Part shown: piece by piece, positions 1-7,717 of the stretch | Layout: every line of letters begins with the position of its first letter | How positions within the stretch are numbered: position 1 is the stretch's first letter | Assembly: GCF_014650495.1 (NCBI RefSeq) | Contig: NZ_BMVB01000002.1 | Coordinates: forward strand, 372,001 to 436,000 | DNA length: 64,000 nt | Direction of reading: 5' to 3' | From: Streptomyces cinnamoneus | GTDB taxonomy: Bacteria > Actinomycetota > Actinomycetes > Streptomycetales > Streptomycetaceae | Program-made: the position numbers and the translations under genes | Notes under the pieces: model-generated | Seen by the model: only the letters and a program-made list of their open reading frames with translations | Databases searched by the model: none | Told to the model about the DNA's origin: nothing

Positions 1-108
1 AAGCGGAAGGCCGAGGAGGAGCGCTCCTCCGGGGCGCAGGAGGCGCCGTCGGACGCCTCCGGCGAGCCGGAGGCGTCCCAGGGGGCGGAGCCCGAAGAGG
101 ACGAGTGA
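1..108 (+). CDS. C-terminal end of an unidentified protein (partial)
   Basis: Only the last 35 codons and the TGA stop lie in the window. The visible tail is rich in Glu, Ser, Ala and Pro and ends PEEDE. Such acidic low-complexity tails are common on Streptomyces membrane and cytosolic proteins and give no clue to function. The frame is open from the first base with Streptomyces-like third-position GC, so it is probably real coding sequence. It converges on the AfsA-like gene that ends 18 bp further on. Confidence 0.6.
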   Translation, partial: KRKAEEERSSGAQEAPSDASGEPEASQGAEPEEDE

Positions 109-126
109 CGCGCCCGGCGGCGGCCG

Positions 127-1128
127 TCAGGCCGCCGCCACGCCCCGGAGCCGCCCCGCGGCCCCGGTGAGGGTGCAGGTGAAGACGGGCGCGCCGTCCT
201 GTGTTCCCGTCACCCGCGCGGCGAGCCGCTCGCCCGGCTGTCCGCTCGTGGCCGTGACCTCGATGGTGCAGGGACTGTCCAGCTCCGCGTACCGGTGGAA
301 GACCACGGCGACCGAGGACGGCCGCCGCGCGTGCGGCCGCAGCGCGCCGTACGCGGCCTGGCGGGCCGCCTCCACCAGGACCATGCCGGGGATGTGGTCG
401 CTGGGGTGGTCGAAGAGCGTGGCGTGGCGCGGGTCGGGGTTGAGCACCCAGCGGTCGGAGCGGCCGGTGGGGGAGAGGACGACGTCGATGGGGGCGTCCC
501 GGCCGACGTCGCGGGGCTCGGCCCGGACGGGGCGGCCGGCCGGCAGCAGATCGGCGGTGGACCCGCGGTGGCCGCGGATCCGGCCGTAGAGCTCCGGGGG
601 GAGGCAGGTGAAGCGGCCGCCGCCGCTGGCCACGGTCTCGCCCTCGCGCCGCACCGTGATGTCCATGCGGAAGGCGAAACGCCGTTCCCGGTGATCGAGG
701 ATCACGCACGAAGCGGCGATGGTGAGATCGGTGGGCGAGTCCCCTATGAGGAGGCGCTCGTCGTGCGCGGTGAATTCCATCTCCTGCAGCAGGAATTGAT
801 GTCCTATCGGAACATTCAATTCCGTGTGGGCGAGGAACAGGCCCGTCTGCCGAATCGTTTCCGCGGCCAGTAAGGGATCATGCCGTCTGCCGCCGTCGGC
901 GGTGAAGAAGCCGTGTGCCCGCGGCCATTGGGCGGTGAGCAGGAAATGATGTCCGTCCGCTTCCGTGCACCCGGTCAGGAAGACCTCCGCGACGGCCGCG
1001 CGATGAACGAGCTCCTTGGGAACCGTGCTGGTCAGTGTGGGTTCGACGGCGGACGGGGAAGGTGCGGGGCGCCCGTTCGCAGTGGGTGACTGATGCACGG
1101 AACTCTCCATGAAACCCGATGTGACCAC
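127..1128 (-). CDS. AfsA/ScbA-family gamma-butyrolactone (or butenolide) autoregulator synthase
   Basis: This 333-aa protein has the two hotdog repeats of AfsA-type enzymes. These join a beta-keto acyl chain to dihydroxyacetone phosphate, making the precursor of the diffusible butyrolactone hormones. Family-typical stretches are PKELVHRAAVAEVFLTG near residue 38, RHDPLLAAE near 82, DHIPGM near 242 and RYAELDSPC near 276. Length matches the family. The start is uncertain: GTG at 1128, or ATG at 1110, which loses six residues; neither has a strong ribosome-binding site. Leu86, inside the conserved RHDPLL motif, is encoded by TTA (873-871), so translation should need the bldA tRNA. It is divergent from a P450 gene and next to a receptor gene, the usual layout of a hormone locus. 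The exact product is not predictable. Confidence 0.9.
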   Translation of the reverse strand: MVTSGFMESSVHQSPTANGRPAPSPSAVEPTLTSTVPKELVHRAAVAEVFLTGCTEADGHHFLLTAQWPRAHGFFTADGGRRHDPLLAAETIRQTGLFLAHTELNVPIGHQFLLQEMEFTAHDERLLIGDSPTDLTIAASCVILDHRERRFAFRMDITVRREGETVASGGGRFTCLPPELYGRIRGHRGSTADLLPAGRPVRAEPRDVGRDAPIDVVLSPTGRSDRWVLNPDPRHATLFDHPSDHIPGMVLVEAARQAAYGALRPHARRPSSVAVVFHRYAELDSPCTIEVTATSGQPGERLAARVTGTQDGAPVFTCTLTGAAGRLRGVAAA

Positions 1129-1161
1129 GAGTCAAGAAACCCGAAAATCTTGTCCTGTTCT

Positions 1162-1186
1162 AAGATAACGGTTGGCCGGTTTTCTT
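1162..1186. promoter_or_regulatory. ARE-like palindrome (butyrolactone-receptor operator candidate)
   Basis: This 25-bp imperfect palindrome has outer arms AAGATAAC and GGTTTTCTT around a GGTTGGCC core. It resembles the AACCGG/CCGGTT-containing autoregulatory elements bound by ArpA/ScbR-type receptors. It lies in the 128-bp divergent gap between the AfsA-like gene and the P450 gene, where a receptor could control both. The match was judged by eye. Confidence 0.5.
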
Positions 1187-1256
1187 CAAGGCCCAGGCCG
1201 GGATCCCCGGCGGCGCGCGACGGTCCCGCGCGGCGTACCACTGATGGAGACAGCTG

Positions 1257-2522
1257 ATGCAGCAGCAGATCTGCCCCGTAGTTCTCGACCCCACCGGACG
1301 CGATGTGCACGGGGAGGCGGCCCGGCTGGCCGGCATCGGGCCGGTGGTCCGGGTGGAGCTGCCGGGCGGGGTGGCGGCGTGGGCGGTCACCGGTCACGAG
1401 CTGGCCGCCCGGCTGATGCTGGACCCGAGGGTCTCCAAGGACGCCTACCGGCACTGGCCGGCCTGGCGCGACGGCGAGCTCGACGACAGCTGGCCGATGG
1501 CGATGTGGGTGTCCGTCAGGAACATGCTCACGGCCTACGGCGACGAGCACCGGCGGCTGCGCAAGCTCGTGGCCAAGGCGTTCACCGCCCGTCGCACCGC
1601 CGCGCTGCGGCCGCGCGTCGAGCGGCACGTCGCCCGGCTGATCGACGACCTCGCCGCCGTGCCGCCCGGTCAGGTCGTCGACCTGCGCGAGCGGTTCGCC
1701 CACCCGCTGCCCATCCAGGTCATCTGCGAGATGCTCGGCATACCCGAGGAGGTGCGGGCCGACCTGCGCCGGGTCGTCGACACCACCTTCCGCACCTCGG
1801 CCACGCCCGAGGAGGCGCAGGCCAACCAGTACGAGCTCTACACCCTGCTGTCCGGGCTCATCGCGGCCAAACGGGCCGCGCCGGCCGCCGACATGACGAG
1901 CGACCTCATCGCCGCCCGCGACGACGCGGGGGACGGGGCCGCGGACGGCGCGCAGGAGCGACTGTCGGAGAAGGAGCTCCTCGACACGCTGCTGCTGATC
2001 ATCGGGGCAGGGCACGAGACCACGGCCAACCTCCTCGAACAAGCCGTTTTCGCGTTGCTCACCCATCCGGATCAGCTGGAGCTGGTGCGTTCCGGCCGCG
2101 CCTCGTGGGACGACGTCATCGAGGAGACGCTGCGGGCGCGCGGGCCGGTGGCGAACATTCCGCTGCGCTTCGCGGTCGAGGACATCGAGGCGGGCGGCGA
2201 GGTCATCGCCGCGGGCGACGCCATCGTCATCTCGGTGAGCGCCGCGGGCCTCGATCCGGCGCAACACGGCGAGGACGCCCACCGTTTCGACCTCACCCGC
2301 CCCACCCGGCGCGACCACCTCGCCTTCGGCCACGGCGTCCACCACTGCATCGGCGCACCCCTCGCACGGCTGGAGGCGACCCTCGCCCTGCCTGCCCTTT
2401 TCGACCGCTTTCCGGAACTCTCGCTCGCCGTTCCGGCCGAGGCGCTGGAACCCCTGGAGTCGTTCATTTCGCACGGCCACCGGAGCCTGCCGGTGTTGCT
2501 GGAACCAGCCCCGATTAATTGA
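1257..2522 (+). CDS. Cytochrome P450 monooxygenase
   Basis: This 421-aa soluble bacterial P450 has the I-helix oxygen-activating motif AGHETT (Glu254, Thr255), the K-helix ExxR at 290-293, and the heme-ligand loop [10 protein letters not shown] with Cys364 as axial thiolate. Length is normal for the family. The ATG at 1257 has GGAG about ten bases upstream. It is transcribed away from the AfsA-like gene and lies 167 bp before the receptor gene. P450 genes accompany afsA homologues in loci for butenolide-type hormones, such as srrO in the Streptomyces rochei SRB system, so a role in tailoring the signal is a reasonable inference. A role in a neighbouring secondary-metabolite pathway outside the window is the alternative. 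Confidence 0.93.
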   Translation: MQQQICPVVLDPTGRDVHGEAARLAGIGPVVRVELPGGVAAWAVTGHELAARLMLDPRVSKDAYRHWPAWRDGELDDSWPMAMWVSVRNMLTAYGDEHRRLRKLVAKAFTARRTAALRPRVERHVARLIDDLAAVPPGQVVDLRERFAHPLPIQVICEMLGIPEEVRADLRRVVDTTFRTSATPEEAQANQYELYTLLSGLIAAKRAAPAADMTSDLIAARDDAGDGAADGAQERLSEKELLDTLLLIIGAGHETTANLLEQAVFALLTHPDQLELVRSGRASWDDVIEETLRARGPVANIPLRFAVEDIEAGGEVIAAGDAIVISVSAAGLDPAQHGEDAHRFDLTRPTRRDHLAFGHGVHHCIGAPLARLEATLALPALFDRFPELSLAVPAEALEPLESFISHGHRSLPVLLEPAPIN

Positions 2523-2689
2523 CCGAATAACGCCTCTCGCCTTTGCTCCGTGGTGAGTTCGAGAATGCGCTGCCGGGTAAAATGCGTCGCGTTCGGTTTG
2601 GTTTCCCCCAAGGGGTCTCGTCTCCTGACCCGGCGTGGCGTCACCGCTGCCGGAAGGCTGAGCGGGATGACACGGCTGGAGGTCGCAGG

Positions 2690-3355
2690 ATGGCGCAGCA
2701 GGAGCGTGGGATCAGAACTCGCCGGGCAGCGCTGGAGGCGGCGGCCGCCCTCTTCGCCGAGCGCGGCTACGAGGCGTGCACCATCTCGGAGATCCTCGCC
2801 CGGGCCGGGGTGACCAAGGGGGCGCTCTACTTCCATTTCGACTCCAAGGAGTCCCTGGCGCGCGGCGTGCTGGAGGAGCAGGTCTCCCTGGAGGGCGTGG
2901 CCCCGCAGGCGTCGAAGCTGCAGGAGTGGGTGGACGTGGGCATGGCCCTGGCCCACCGGCTGCCCCAGGAGCCGCTGTTGCGGGCCGGCGCCCGGCTGGC
3001 CACGGACCCGCACATGCAGAAGCTGGTCAGCACGGGACCGTGGGCCACCTGGAGCGAGGTGTCCGCCGACCTGCTGTCCGAGGCCAAGGCGCGGGGCGAG
3101 GTGCTGCCGCACGTGGAGCCTTCGGCCACCGCGCGGTTCGTGATCAGCGCGTGGACGGGCGTCCTGCTCGTCTCGCAGGTCACCACCGCCCTGGAGGACC
3201 TGGAGGAGCAGATCTCCGTGCTCTTCCGGCACATCCTGCCGGCGCTGGCGACGCCGGCGATCCTGGTGCAGCTGGACACCTCTCCCGACCGCGGGGCCCG
3301 GGTCGTCGCCGAGGGGCGCCGCCTGGCGGAGGCCACGGCCGTGGCGGCGGGATAG
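2690..3355 (+). CDS. ArpA/ScbR-type gamma-butyrolactone receptor (TetR family repressor)
   Basis: This 221-aa protein has an N-terminal TetR helix-turn-helix: RGIRTRRAALEAAAALF, then ITEIL-type TISEILARAGVTKGALYFHF. The ligand domain is in the ScbR/ArpA style, with GPWATW and a C-terminal LVQLDTSPDRGARVVAE matching the end of the receptor family. The ATG at 2690 is preceded by GGAGG. The frame stays open upstream to 2543, but that extension lacks family similarity. In this family, binding of the hormone releases the repressor from ARE operators. It may be a true receptor or a pseudo-receptor that binds antibiotic-type ligands; the sequence alone does not decide. Its likely targets are the divergent synthase/P450 promoter and its own promoter, which shows only a weak half-site (CGGTTTGGTTTC). 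Confidence 0.9.
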   Translation: MAQQERGIRTRRAALEAAAALFAERGYEACTISEILARAGVTKGALYFHFDSKESLARGVLEEQVSLEGVAPQASKLQEWVDVGMALAHRLPQEPLLRAGARLATDPHMQKLVSTGPWATWSEVSADLLSEAKARGEVLPHVEPSATARFVISAWTGVLLVSQVTTALEDLEEQISVLFRHILPALATPAILVQLDTSPDRGARVVAEGRRLAEATAVAAG

Positions 3356-3359
3356 CCCC

Positions 3360-3398
3360 GATTCCCTTTGCGGAACGCGTGATTCAGGCACGGGAATC
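3360..3398 (+). terminator. Possible weak hairpin after the receptor gene
   Basis: GATTCCC (3360-3366) and GGGAATC (3392-3398) can pair around a 25-nt loop five bases after the receptor stop codon. The stem is short and there is no T-run, so termination is only possible. Confidence 0.3.
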
Positions 3399-3457
3399 AC
3401 CGGCGGCGGTCGGCTTTCACCTTGCTCCCGCTTTGTGCCCTGGGCCATGATCGCGCC

Positions 3458-4231
3458 ATGAATGCTCAGCAAGGAATGCTCGCAGGCAAGACGGTCATGA
3501 TTACCGGGGCCTCCAGTGGTATCGGGGCCGCCGCGGCCCGTCTGTTCAGCGCGCAGGGTGCTGCGGTGGTTCTCATGGCCCGCAGGACAAAGATGCTGCA
3601 GGGACTGGCCGACGAGCTCAACGCCGCGGGCGGCACGGCGACCGCGGTGACCGGCGACGTGACCGTGGCGGCGGACGCCGCCCGCGCCGTGGAGGTCGCC
3701 GTGGAGCGGCACGGCCGGCTCGACGCCGCCTTCAACAACGCCGGGTGGGGCACCGCCCGGGAGCCCATGCACCTGATGGACGACGCCGATTACGACCGCA
3801 TCATGGACGTCAACGTCCGCGGTGTGTGGAACTGCATGCGCCGGCAGATACCCGCGATGCTGGAGAGCGGCGGCGGCGCCATCGTCAACACCTCCAGCAC
3901 CGCCGGCCTGGTGGCCCCCGGCGTGCCCTCCGCCCCCTACATCGCCGCCAAGCACGCGGTGATCGGCCTGACCAAGGCCGCCGCCGACGAGTACGGCGCC
4001 CAGGGCATCCGCGTCAACACCCTCGCCGTCGGCGTGACCCGTACCGAGCTGATGCAGCAGGGCTTCGACCAGAACCCGGGCGTCGAGGCCCTCCTGACCG
4101 GCAATTCCATGCTCCCCCGTGTCGCCGACCCGGTGGAGATCGCCCAGGCCGCCGCCTGGCTCTGCGCCGACCACTCCTCCTTCGTCACCGGCGCCACCGT
4201 CCCGGTGGACGGCGGCTTCACCGCGCGGTGA
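3458..4231 (+). CDS. Short-chain dehydrogenase/reductase (SDR)
   Basis: This 257-aa classical SDR has TGASSGIG near residue 16 for NAD(P) binding, the NNAG motif, the catalytic Ser in NTSSTAG, and Tyr161/Lys165 in YIAAK. It ends with VDGGFTAR, typical of the family. The ATG at 3458 is chosen because an upstream extension to 3422 has no SDR similarity. It lies 102 bp after the receptor gene on the same strand. Ketoreductases of this kind (BarS1 in Streptomyces virginiae) complete hormone synthesis by reducing the 6-keto group. That role is inferred from position only. Confidence 0.9.
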   Translation: MNAQQGMLAGKTVMITGASSGIGAAAARLFSAQGAAVVLMARRTKMLQGLADELNAAGGTATAVTGDVTVAADAARAVEVAVERHGRLDAAFNNAGWGTAREPMHLMDDADYDRIMDVNVRGVWNCMRRQIPAMLESGGGAIVNTSSTAGLVAPGVPSAPYIAAKHAVIGLTKAAADEYGAQGIRVNTLAVGVTRTELMQQGFDQNPGVEALLTGNSMLPRVADPVEIAQAAAWLCADHSSFVTGATVPVDGGFTAR

Positions 4232-5088
4232 GCGCCCGGATCCTGGTCACCGGCGCGAGCGGCACCGTCGGCGGGGCCACGGCCCGGCTGCTCGCCGCCG
4301 GCGGCCATCCCGTCCGGCTGCTGGGCCGCGACGCCGCGCGGCTGCCGGACCCGGGGCCGAACGGCGAGCTCGTCACGGGCGACTTCGCCGATCCGGCAGC
4401 ACTGCGCGCGGCGATGAGCGGGATCGAGGCGGTCCTGGTCGTCACCGCCGACCCCCGGCTGCCCGGGCACGACGCCAACGTGGTGCGCGCGGCGCAGGAG
4501 GCGGGCGTCGGCCGTCTGGTCAAGCTCTCGGCGCTCGCCGTCGCCGAACCCGGGGCCCAGGACTTCATCACGCGCTGGCAGCGCGAGGCCGAGGAGCGCA
4601 TCCGCGCCTGCGGCATCGCGTGGACGATGCTGCGGCCCCGGGCGTTCATGAGCAACACCCTGGCGTGGGCCGAGGGCATCAGGACGTCCGGCACGGTACG
4701 GGCCTGGCCCGCCGATGCCCGGGCGGCGTGTGTGGACCCCTACGACATCGCCTGCGTCGCGGTCCGGGCCCTGACCGAGCCCGGGCACACCGGACGGGCC
4801 TACGCGCTGACGGGTCCGGCGGCGGTGACCGCCCGCGAGCAGACCGAGGTGCTCGCGCGGGTGCTGGGACGTCCGCTGGCCTTCGAGGAGCTCGACGCGG
4901 ACCGGGTGCGCCGGGCGGCCGAGGTGCGCTACGGGGCCGAGGTGGCGCGGGCGCTGCAGGAGAGCGCCGAGCGCCGCGTGCAGGGGGGCACGAGCCGGGT
5001 GGAGCCGGAGGCGGCGCGACTGCTGGGACGGCCGGCCCGTACGTACGAGCAGTGGGCCCGCGAGAACGCGGCGCTCTTCGCCGGTTGA
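4228..5088 (+). CDS. NmrA-like NAD(P)-binding oxidoreductase
   Basis: This 286-aa protein opens with a Rossmann motif, ILVTGASGTVGGATARLL, and continues with the NmrA/atypical-SDR pattern: VKLSALAVAEPG, then TMLRPRAFMSN. There is no YxxxK catalytic pair of classical SDRs. The GTG start at 4228 overlaps the SDR stop (GTGA), so the two reductases are translationally coupled and probably act together. Family members are quinone or enone reductases, or NADP sensors. Given the afsA-P450 context it could reduce the butenolide double bond (the BprA-type step). This is inference. Confidence 0.8.
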   Translation: MSARILVTGASGTVGGATARLLAAGGHPVRLLGRDAARLPDPGPNGELVTGDFADPAALRAAMSGIEAVLVVTADPRLPGHDANVVRAAQEAGVGRLVKLSALAVAEPGAQDFITRWQREAEERIRACGIAWTMLRPRAFMSNTLAWAEGIRTSGTVRAWPADARAACVDPYDIACVAVRALTEPGHTGRAYALTGPAAVTAREQTEVLARVLGRPLAFEELDADRVRRAAEVRYGAEVARALQESAERRVQGGTSRVEPEAARLLGRPARTYEQWARENAALFAG

Positions 5089-5285
5089 TGGCCGTGGTGC
5101 GGTCACACCGCGGCGATTAAAAACCGCACATACGGTCTGTGCAGCCGCTGCTCCGCGGGGGCCGGGGCTCTCACTGGCTTCTCAGGCGGCGCTCGCCGTC
5201 ACTGGTGTCCCGGAAGAAAACAGACCGTGAACGGGGTGCGAGACCGTCACCGGGGCGGGGAAGCACCCGTCCGGGTGACCCTCGC

Positions 5286-5302
5286 GTCACCTGCAGGGTG
5301 AC
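5286..5302. terminator. Small hairpin between convergent genes
   Basis: GTCACC (5286-5291) and GGTGAC (5297-5302) form a perfect short stem just before the end of the convergent TetR gene. It may serve both transcripts as a weak terminator. The rest of the gap (5089-5285) shows another short inverted repeat, GTGCGGT/ACCGCAC, and nothing coding. Confidence 0.3.
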
Positions 5303-5307
5303 GGGGC

Positions 5308-5883
5308 TCAGCCGGCCTGCGTGGTGGAGTCGACGATCTCCAGGGCGATCTCCAGGAGCGCGGTGCGCTTCTCCTCGGGGTCGCCCTGCAGCGTGTCCAG
5401 GGCCAGCGCCCCGAAGTGCACGGTCAGCATGGCGCTGGAGAAGCGGGCCTGGGTCGCGACGGGGGCGTCGCCGGCCTGGATCAGCCGGGAGACGGAGACC
5501 ACCCGCTCCTTGAGCCGTTCCCCGATGGTCAGCTCGCGCAGCGTGGCCTGATTTTCCTGCAGGATCCGGTAGAGGGGGGCCGCGTCCTTGAGCACGGCGC
5601 TGTAGCGGCGCAGCAGCTCCCGCTTGGTCTCCAGCGTCGGGGGCTGGCTCCGGCCCCAGGCGATGAGCTCGTCGACGGGCTCGCCGAGCTGGTCGGAGAG
5701 GGCGCTGAGGATGTCCTCCTTGGTCTTGAAGTGGTAGTACAGCGCGGCCTTGGTGACGCCGAGCTCCTCGGCGATCTCCCGCAGCGAGGTCTTCTCGTAG
5801 CCGCGGGAGACGAAGAGGTCCAGGGCCGCCTTCTGAATCCGCTCGCGGGTGTTGCTCCTACGGGCCCTGGGGTTGCTGGCCAT
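5308..5883 (-). CDS. TetR family transcriptional regulator
   Basis: This 191-aa regulator has a canonical N-terminal TetR DNA-binding domain: [21 protein letters not shown], then [25 protein letters not shown]. The C-terminal ligand domain is divergent. ATG 5883 has a GGGAGAGAG ribosome-binding site, and an in-frame upstream extension to 5928 is unlikely. Regulators with this tail commonly control an adjacent exporter or oxidoreductase gene, but the divergent neighbour here is a small HTH protein. Repeated CGGCAAGT elements between the two genes are likely operators. Ligand unknown. Confidence 0.92.
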   Translation of the reverse strand: MASNPRARRSNTRERIQKAALDLFVSRGYEKTSLREIAEELGVTKAALYYHFKTKEDILSALSDQLGEPVDELIAWGRSQPPTLETKRELLRRYSAVLKDAAPLYRILQENQATLRELTIGERLKERVVSVSRLIQAGDAPVATQARFSSAMLTVHFGALALDTLQGDPEEKRTALLEIALEIVDSTTQAG

Positions 5884-5928
5884 GGTCTCTCTCCCGCTCT
5901 CCGTCTTCCGCTCTCGCCGACCCGGCAC

Positions 5929-5947
5929 CTAGCTGGTCGGCAAGTTA
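5929..5947. promoter_or_regulatory. CTAGC-N5-GGCAAGTTA element upstream of the TetR gene
   Basis: This 19-bp element (CTAGC, then CGGCAAGTTA) is 46 bp upstream of the TetR start. It matches the element at 6081-6099 at about 15 of 19 positions. It is a candidate autoregulatory operator. Confidence 0.4.
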
Positions 5948-6033
5948 GTTTCCCGTCGTTTTCCCCGCACACGTTAGGGGCGCCGACGGGCACCCGGGCG
6001 CCGACCGGGGCGGGGTCCTGCGCGCGCAATACC

Positions 6034-6055
6034 GTACTTGACGCCCGGCAAGTAC
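6034..6055. promoter_or_regulatory. Perfect inverted repeat GTACTTG-N8-CAAGTAC
   Basis: The seven-base arms at 6034-6040 and 6049-6055 are perfectly complementary with an 8-bp spacer. The right half (GGCAAGTAC) recurs at 6091-6099, 44 bp or about four helical turns downstream. Size and symmetry suit a dimeric TetR-type repressor, most simply the divergent regulator. Confidence 0.5.
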
Positions 6056-6080
6056 ATGCATACTCTTCCGACCGAGGTAA

Positions 6081-6099
6081 CTAGCCTGGCGGCAAGTAC
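6081..6099. promoter_or_regulatory. Second CTAGC/CGGCAAGT element
   Basis: This element reads CTAGC then CGGCAAGTAC, ending 23 bp before the HTH gene start. It repeats the element at 5929-5947 and the right arm at 6047-6055, giving three related sites across the divergent gap. Confidence 0.4.
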
Positions 6100-6122
6100 G
6101 GAAATGCGACTGGACCGAGGGG

Positions 6123-6434
6123 ATGGTGCGCGTCGACATGGCACGACACGTTGCTGCCGCGATCGACTACTACGCCGCACACGACTACGGCGCGGTGAGC
6201 GGCCACGCGGTGGACGAGCGCACGGTGGGCCGGCCGGCCGCGGTGGAGGACCCCCTGCCCGAGGTCTTCGAGGGGCTGAGCGTCCCGGTGCGCACCGCGG
6301 CCTCGCTGCTCGGCCTCTCCCCGTGGGCCGTCGCCCATCTGATAGAACGCGGTGAATTGCGCAGCGAGCGCGGCGGGCAGTACCGCTACGTCACCCTGAC
6401 CAGCATTTTTTCCTATCGACGGCTGACCCGTTGA
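6123..6434 (+). CDS. Small helix-turn-helix (excisionase/MerR-like) protein
   Basis: This 103-aa protein has no closely recognised family name. The C-terminal half, VRTAASLLGLSPWAVAHLIER followed by GELRSERGGQYRYV, has the shape of the excisionase-type winged HTH. The N-terminal 45 residues look unstructured or acidic. The start could be ATG 6123, GTG 6126 or ATG 6138, because the GAGGGG signal at 6117-6122 is badly spaced for any single choice. It is divergent from a TetR gene and 135 bp upstream of the first rodlin. No integrase is near, so a regulatory role is more likely than excision. Confidence 0.6.
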   Translation: MVRVDMARHVAAAIDYYAAHDYGAVSGHAVDERTVGRPAAVEDPLPEVFEGLSVPVRTAASLLGLSPWAVAHLIERGELRSERGGQYRYVTLTSIFSYRRLTR

Positions 6435-6569
6435 TGCCTATTTCGCGGTAGTGCATCCCACTGGATCGAATGAGTGAAAGCCTGACGAATGCCCGGAACT
6501 TCCCGAATGGGCCGGAGTTATTCAGAACGCTTTCTCAGTGGGGGCGCTACTCGATCGAAAGGCATAGAC

Positions 6570-6989
6570 GTGCTCAAGAAGGTTCTCGCCACGGCCGCCA
6601 TGTCGGCTTCCGCGGTCGGCGCCATCGCCTCCCCCGCGATGGCCATCGGTAACGACAGCGATGTCTGGAACGCCAACGGCGCCAAGACCGGCTACGGCAA
6701 CACGCACACCGGCGGCAAGGAAAGCCCGCAGATGAGCCTCATCCAGGGCACGCTCAACAAGCCGTGCCTCGGCATCGGGAAGATCAACGCCCAGGGTCTC
6801 CTCGGCGCGGTGCCCATCAACCTCCAGGACATCCCGATCCTGTCCTCGCAGCAGCAGCAGCAGTGCACCGACAACTCCACGATCAACGACGGCGACGACC
6901 CGCTGTCGCACATCCTGGACGAGATCCCGATCATCTCGGGCAACGGCTCGGGCAACGAAGGCGGGCTGTTCGGCGAGCACGGCCACTGA
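6570..6989 (+). CDS. Rodlin (aerial-hypha surface layer protein), copy 1
   Basis: This 139-aa secreted rodlin has a signal peptide of about 26 residues ending ASPAMA. The mature rodlin sequence is GYGNTHTGGKESPQMSLIQG, then NKPCLGIG, INLQDIPILSSQQQQQC and DPLSHILDEIPIISGN. The two Cys residues are conserved in the family and could form a disulfide. Rodlins assemble with chaplins into the rodlet layer on aerial hyphae and spores. The start is GTG 6570, with GAAAGG upstream; the open frame extends further back but the signal peptide fixes this start. The second copy follows 162 bp downstream on the same strand. Confidence 0.93.
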   Translation: MLKKVLATAAMSASAVGAIASPAMAIGNDSDVWNANGAKTGYGNTHTGGKESPQMSLIQGTLNKPCLGIGKINAQGLLGAVPINLQDIPILSSQQQQQCTDNSTINDGDDPLSHILDEIPIISGNGSGNEGGLFGEHGH

Positions 6990-7003
6990 CCGGAGCGCCT
7001 TTC

Positions 7004-7054
7004 GGGAAATCCCTTCGCGGCGGGTGTGCGGGACCCGCTGCGGGGGGATTTCCC
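7004..7054 (+). terminator. Hairpin terminator after rodlin 1
   Basis: GGGAAATCCC (7004-7013) pairs with GGGGATTTCCC (7044-7054), followed by TTTGGG. It separates the two rodlin genes, so each probably has its own transcript. Confidence 0.65.
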
Positions 7055-7151
7055 TTTGGGCCGAAGGAATGAAGTAGCACAACCTCACCCGTCGGTGGCG
7101 GGTTAGACCTGGTGTTCCTGCAATTCGTCGACCCGGAGCGAGGAAACAATC

Positions 7152-7610
7152 GTGATCAAAAAGGTAGTGGCCTCGGCTGTGCTGGCGTTCTCCGCGATCG
7201 GCGGCGCCGCGGCACCGGCCATGGCGGCCCCGGCGGCCCCGGCCGGCGGTGGTGACAGCAGGGACGTCTTCAACGCCAACGGCGCTGCCCAGATGTACGG
7301 CAACACCTACACGAGCGGCTATATGAGCCCCCAAATGGGCCTGATCAACGGTTCGTTCAACAAGCCGTGCATCGCCATCGGCAAGGTGGGCCTCCAGGGG
7401 CTCCTCGGGGCAGCGCCCATCGGGCTCCAGGACGTGCCGATCCTGTCCTCGCAGCAGCAGCAGTGCACCGAGAACTCCGTGATCAACGACGGCGACGACC
7501 CGCTGTCGCACATCCTGGACGACATCCCGATCCTGTCCGGCAACGGTTCCGGCAACGAGGGCGGGCTGTTCGGCGGGCTCGGCGGGCACGGCAAGCACCG
7601 CCGCCACTGA
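7152..7610 (+). CDS. Rodlin (aerial-hypha surface layer protein), copy 2
   Basis: This 152-aa paralogue of the preceding gene has the same order of motifs: signal peptide ending PAMAA, NANGAAQMYGNTYTSG, SPQMGLINGSFNKPCIAIG, LQDVPILSSQQQQC and DPLSHILDDIPILSGNGSGN. It differs by a Pro/Ala/Gly-rich stretch after the signal peptide and a basic C-terminus, GKHRRH, where copy 1 ends EHGH. The GTG start at 7152 has GAGGAAAC upstream. Both Cys residues are conserved. The two proteins probably co-assemble in the rodlet layer. Confidence 0.93.
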   Translation: MIKKVVASAVLAFSAIGGAAAPAMAAPAAPAGGGDSRDVFNANGAAQMYGNTYTSGYMSPQMGLINGSFNKPCIAIGKVGLQGLLGAAPIGLQDVPILSSQQQQCTENSVINDGDDPLSHILDDIPILSGNGSGNEGGLFGGLGGHGKHRRH

Positions 7611-7630
7611 CCGGGGCGCGCCCCGCACAC

Positions 7631-7667
7631 GAGAGCCGCCCCCCGGCGATCCCGGGGGGCGGCTCTC
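7631..7667 (+). terminator. Strong hairpin terminator after rodlin 2
   Basis: GAGAGCCGCCCCCCGG and CCCGGGGGGCGGCTCTC form a near-perfect stem of 16 bp with a small loop, 20 bp after the stop codon. It probably also stops the convergent transcript. Confidence 0.85.
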
Positions 7668-7717
7668 CGCGTCACGGGCCGCCGGCGCGTGACGTTCCGG
7701 ACACCGCGGCGGCGCGG

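Noticed and set aside
2543..2689. N-terminal 49-residue extension of the butyrolactone receptor
   Set aside because: ScbR/ArpA proteins start close to the helix-turn-helix; the ATG at 2690 has a good ribosome-binding site and the extension has no similarity.
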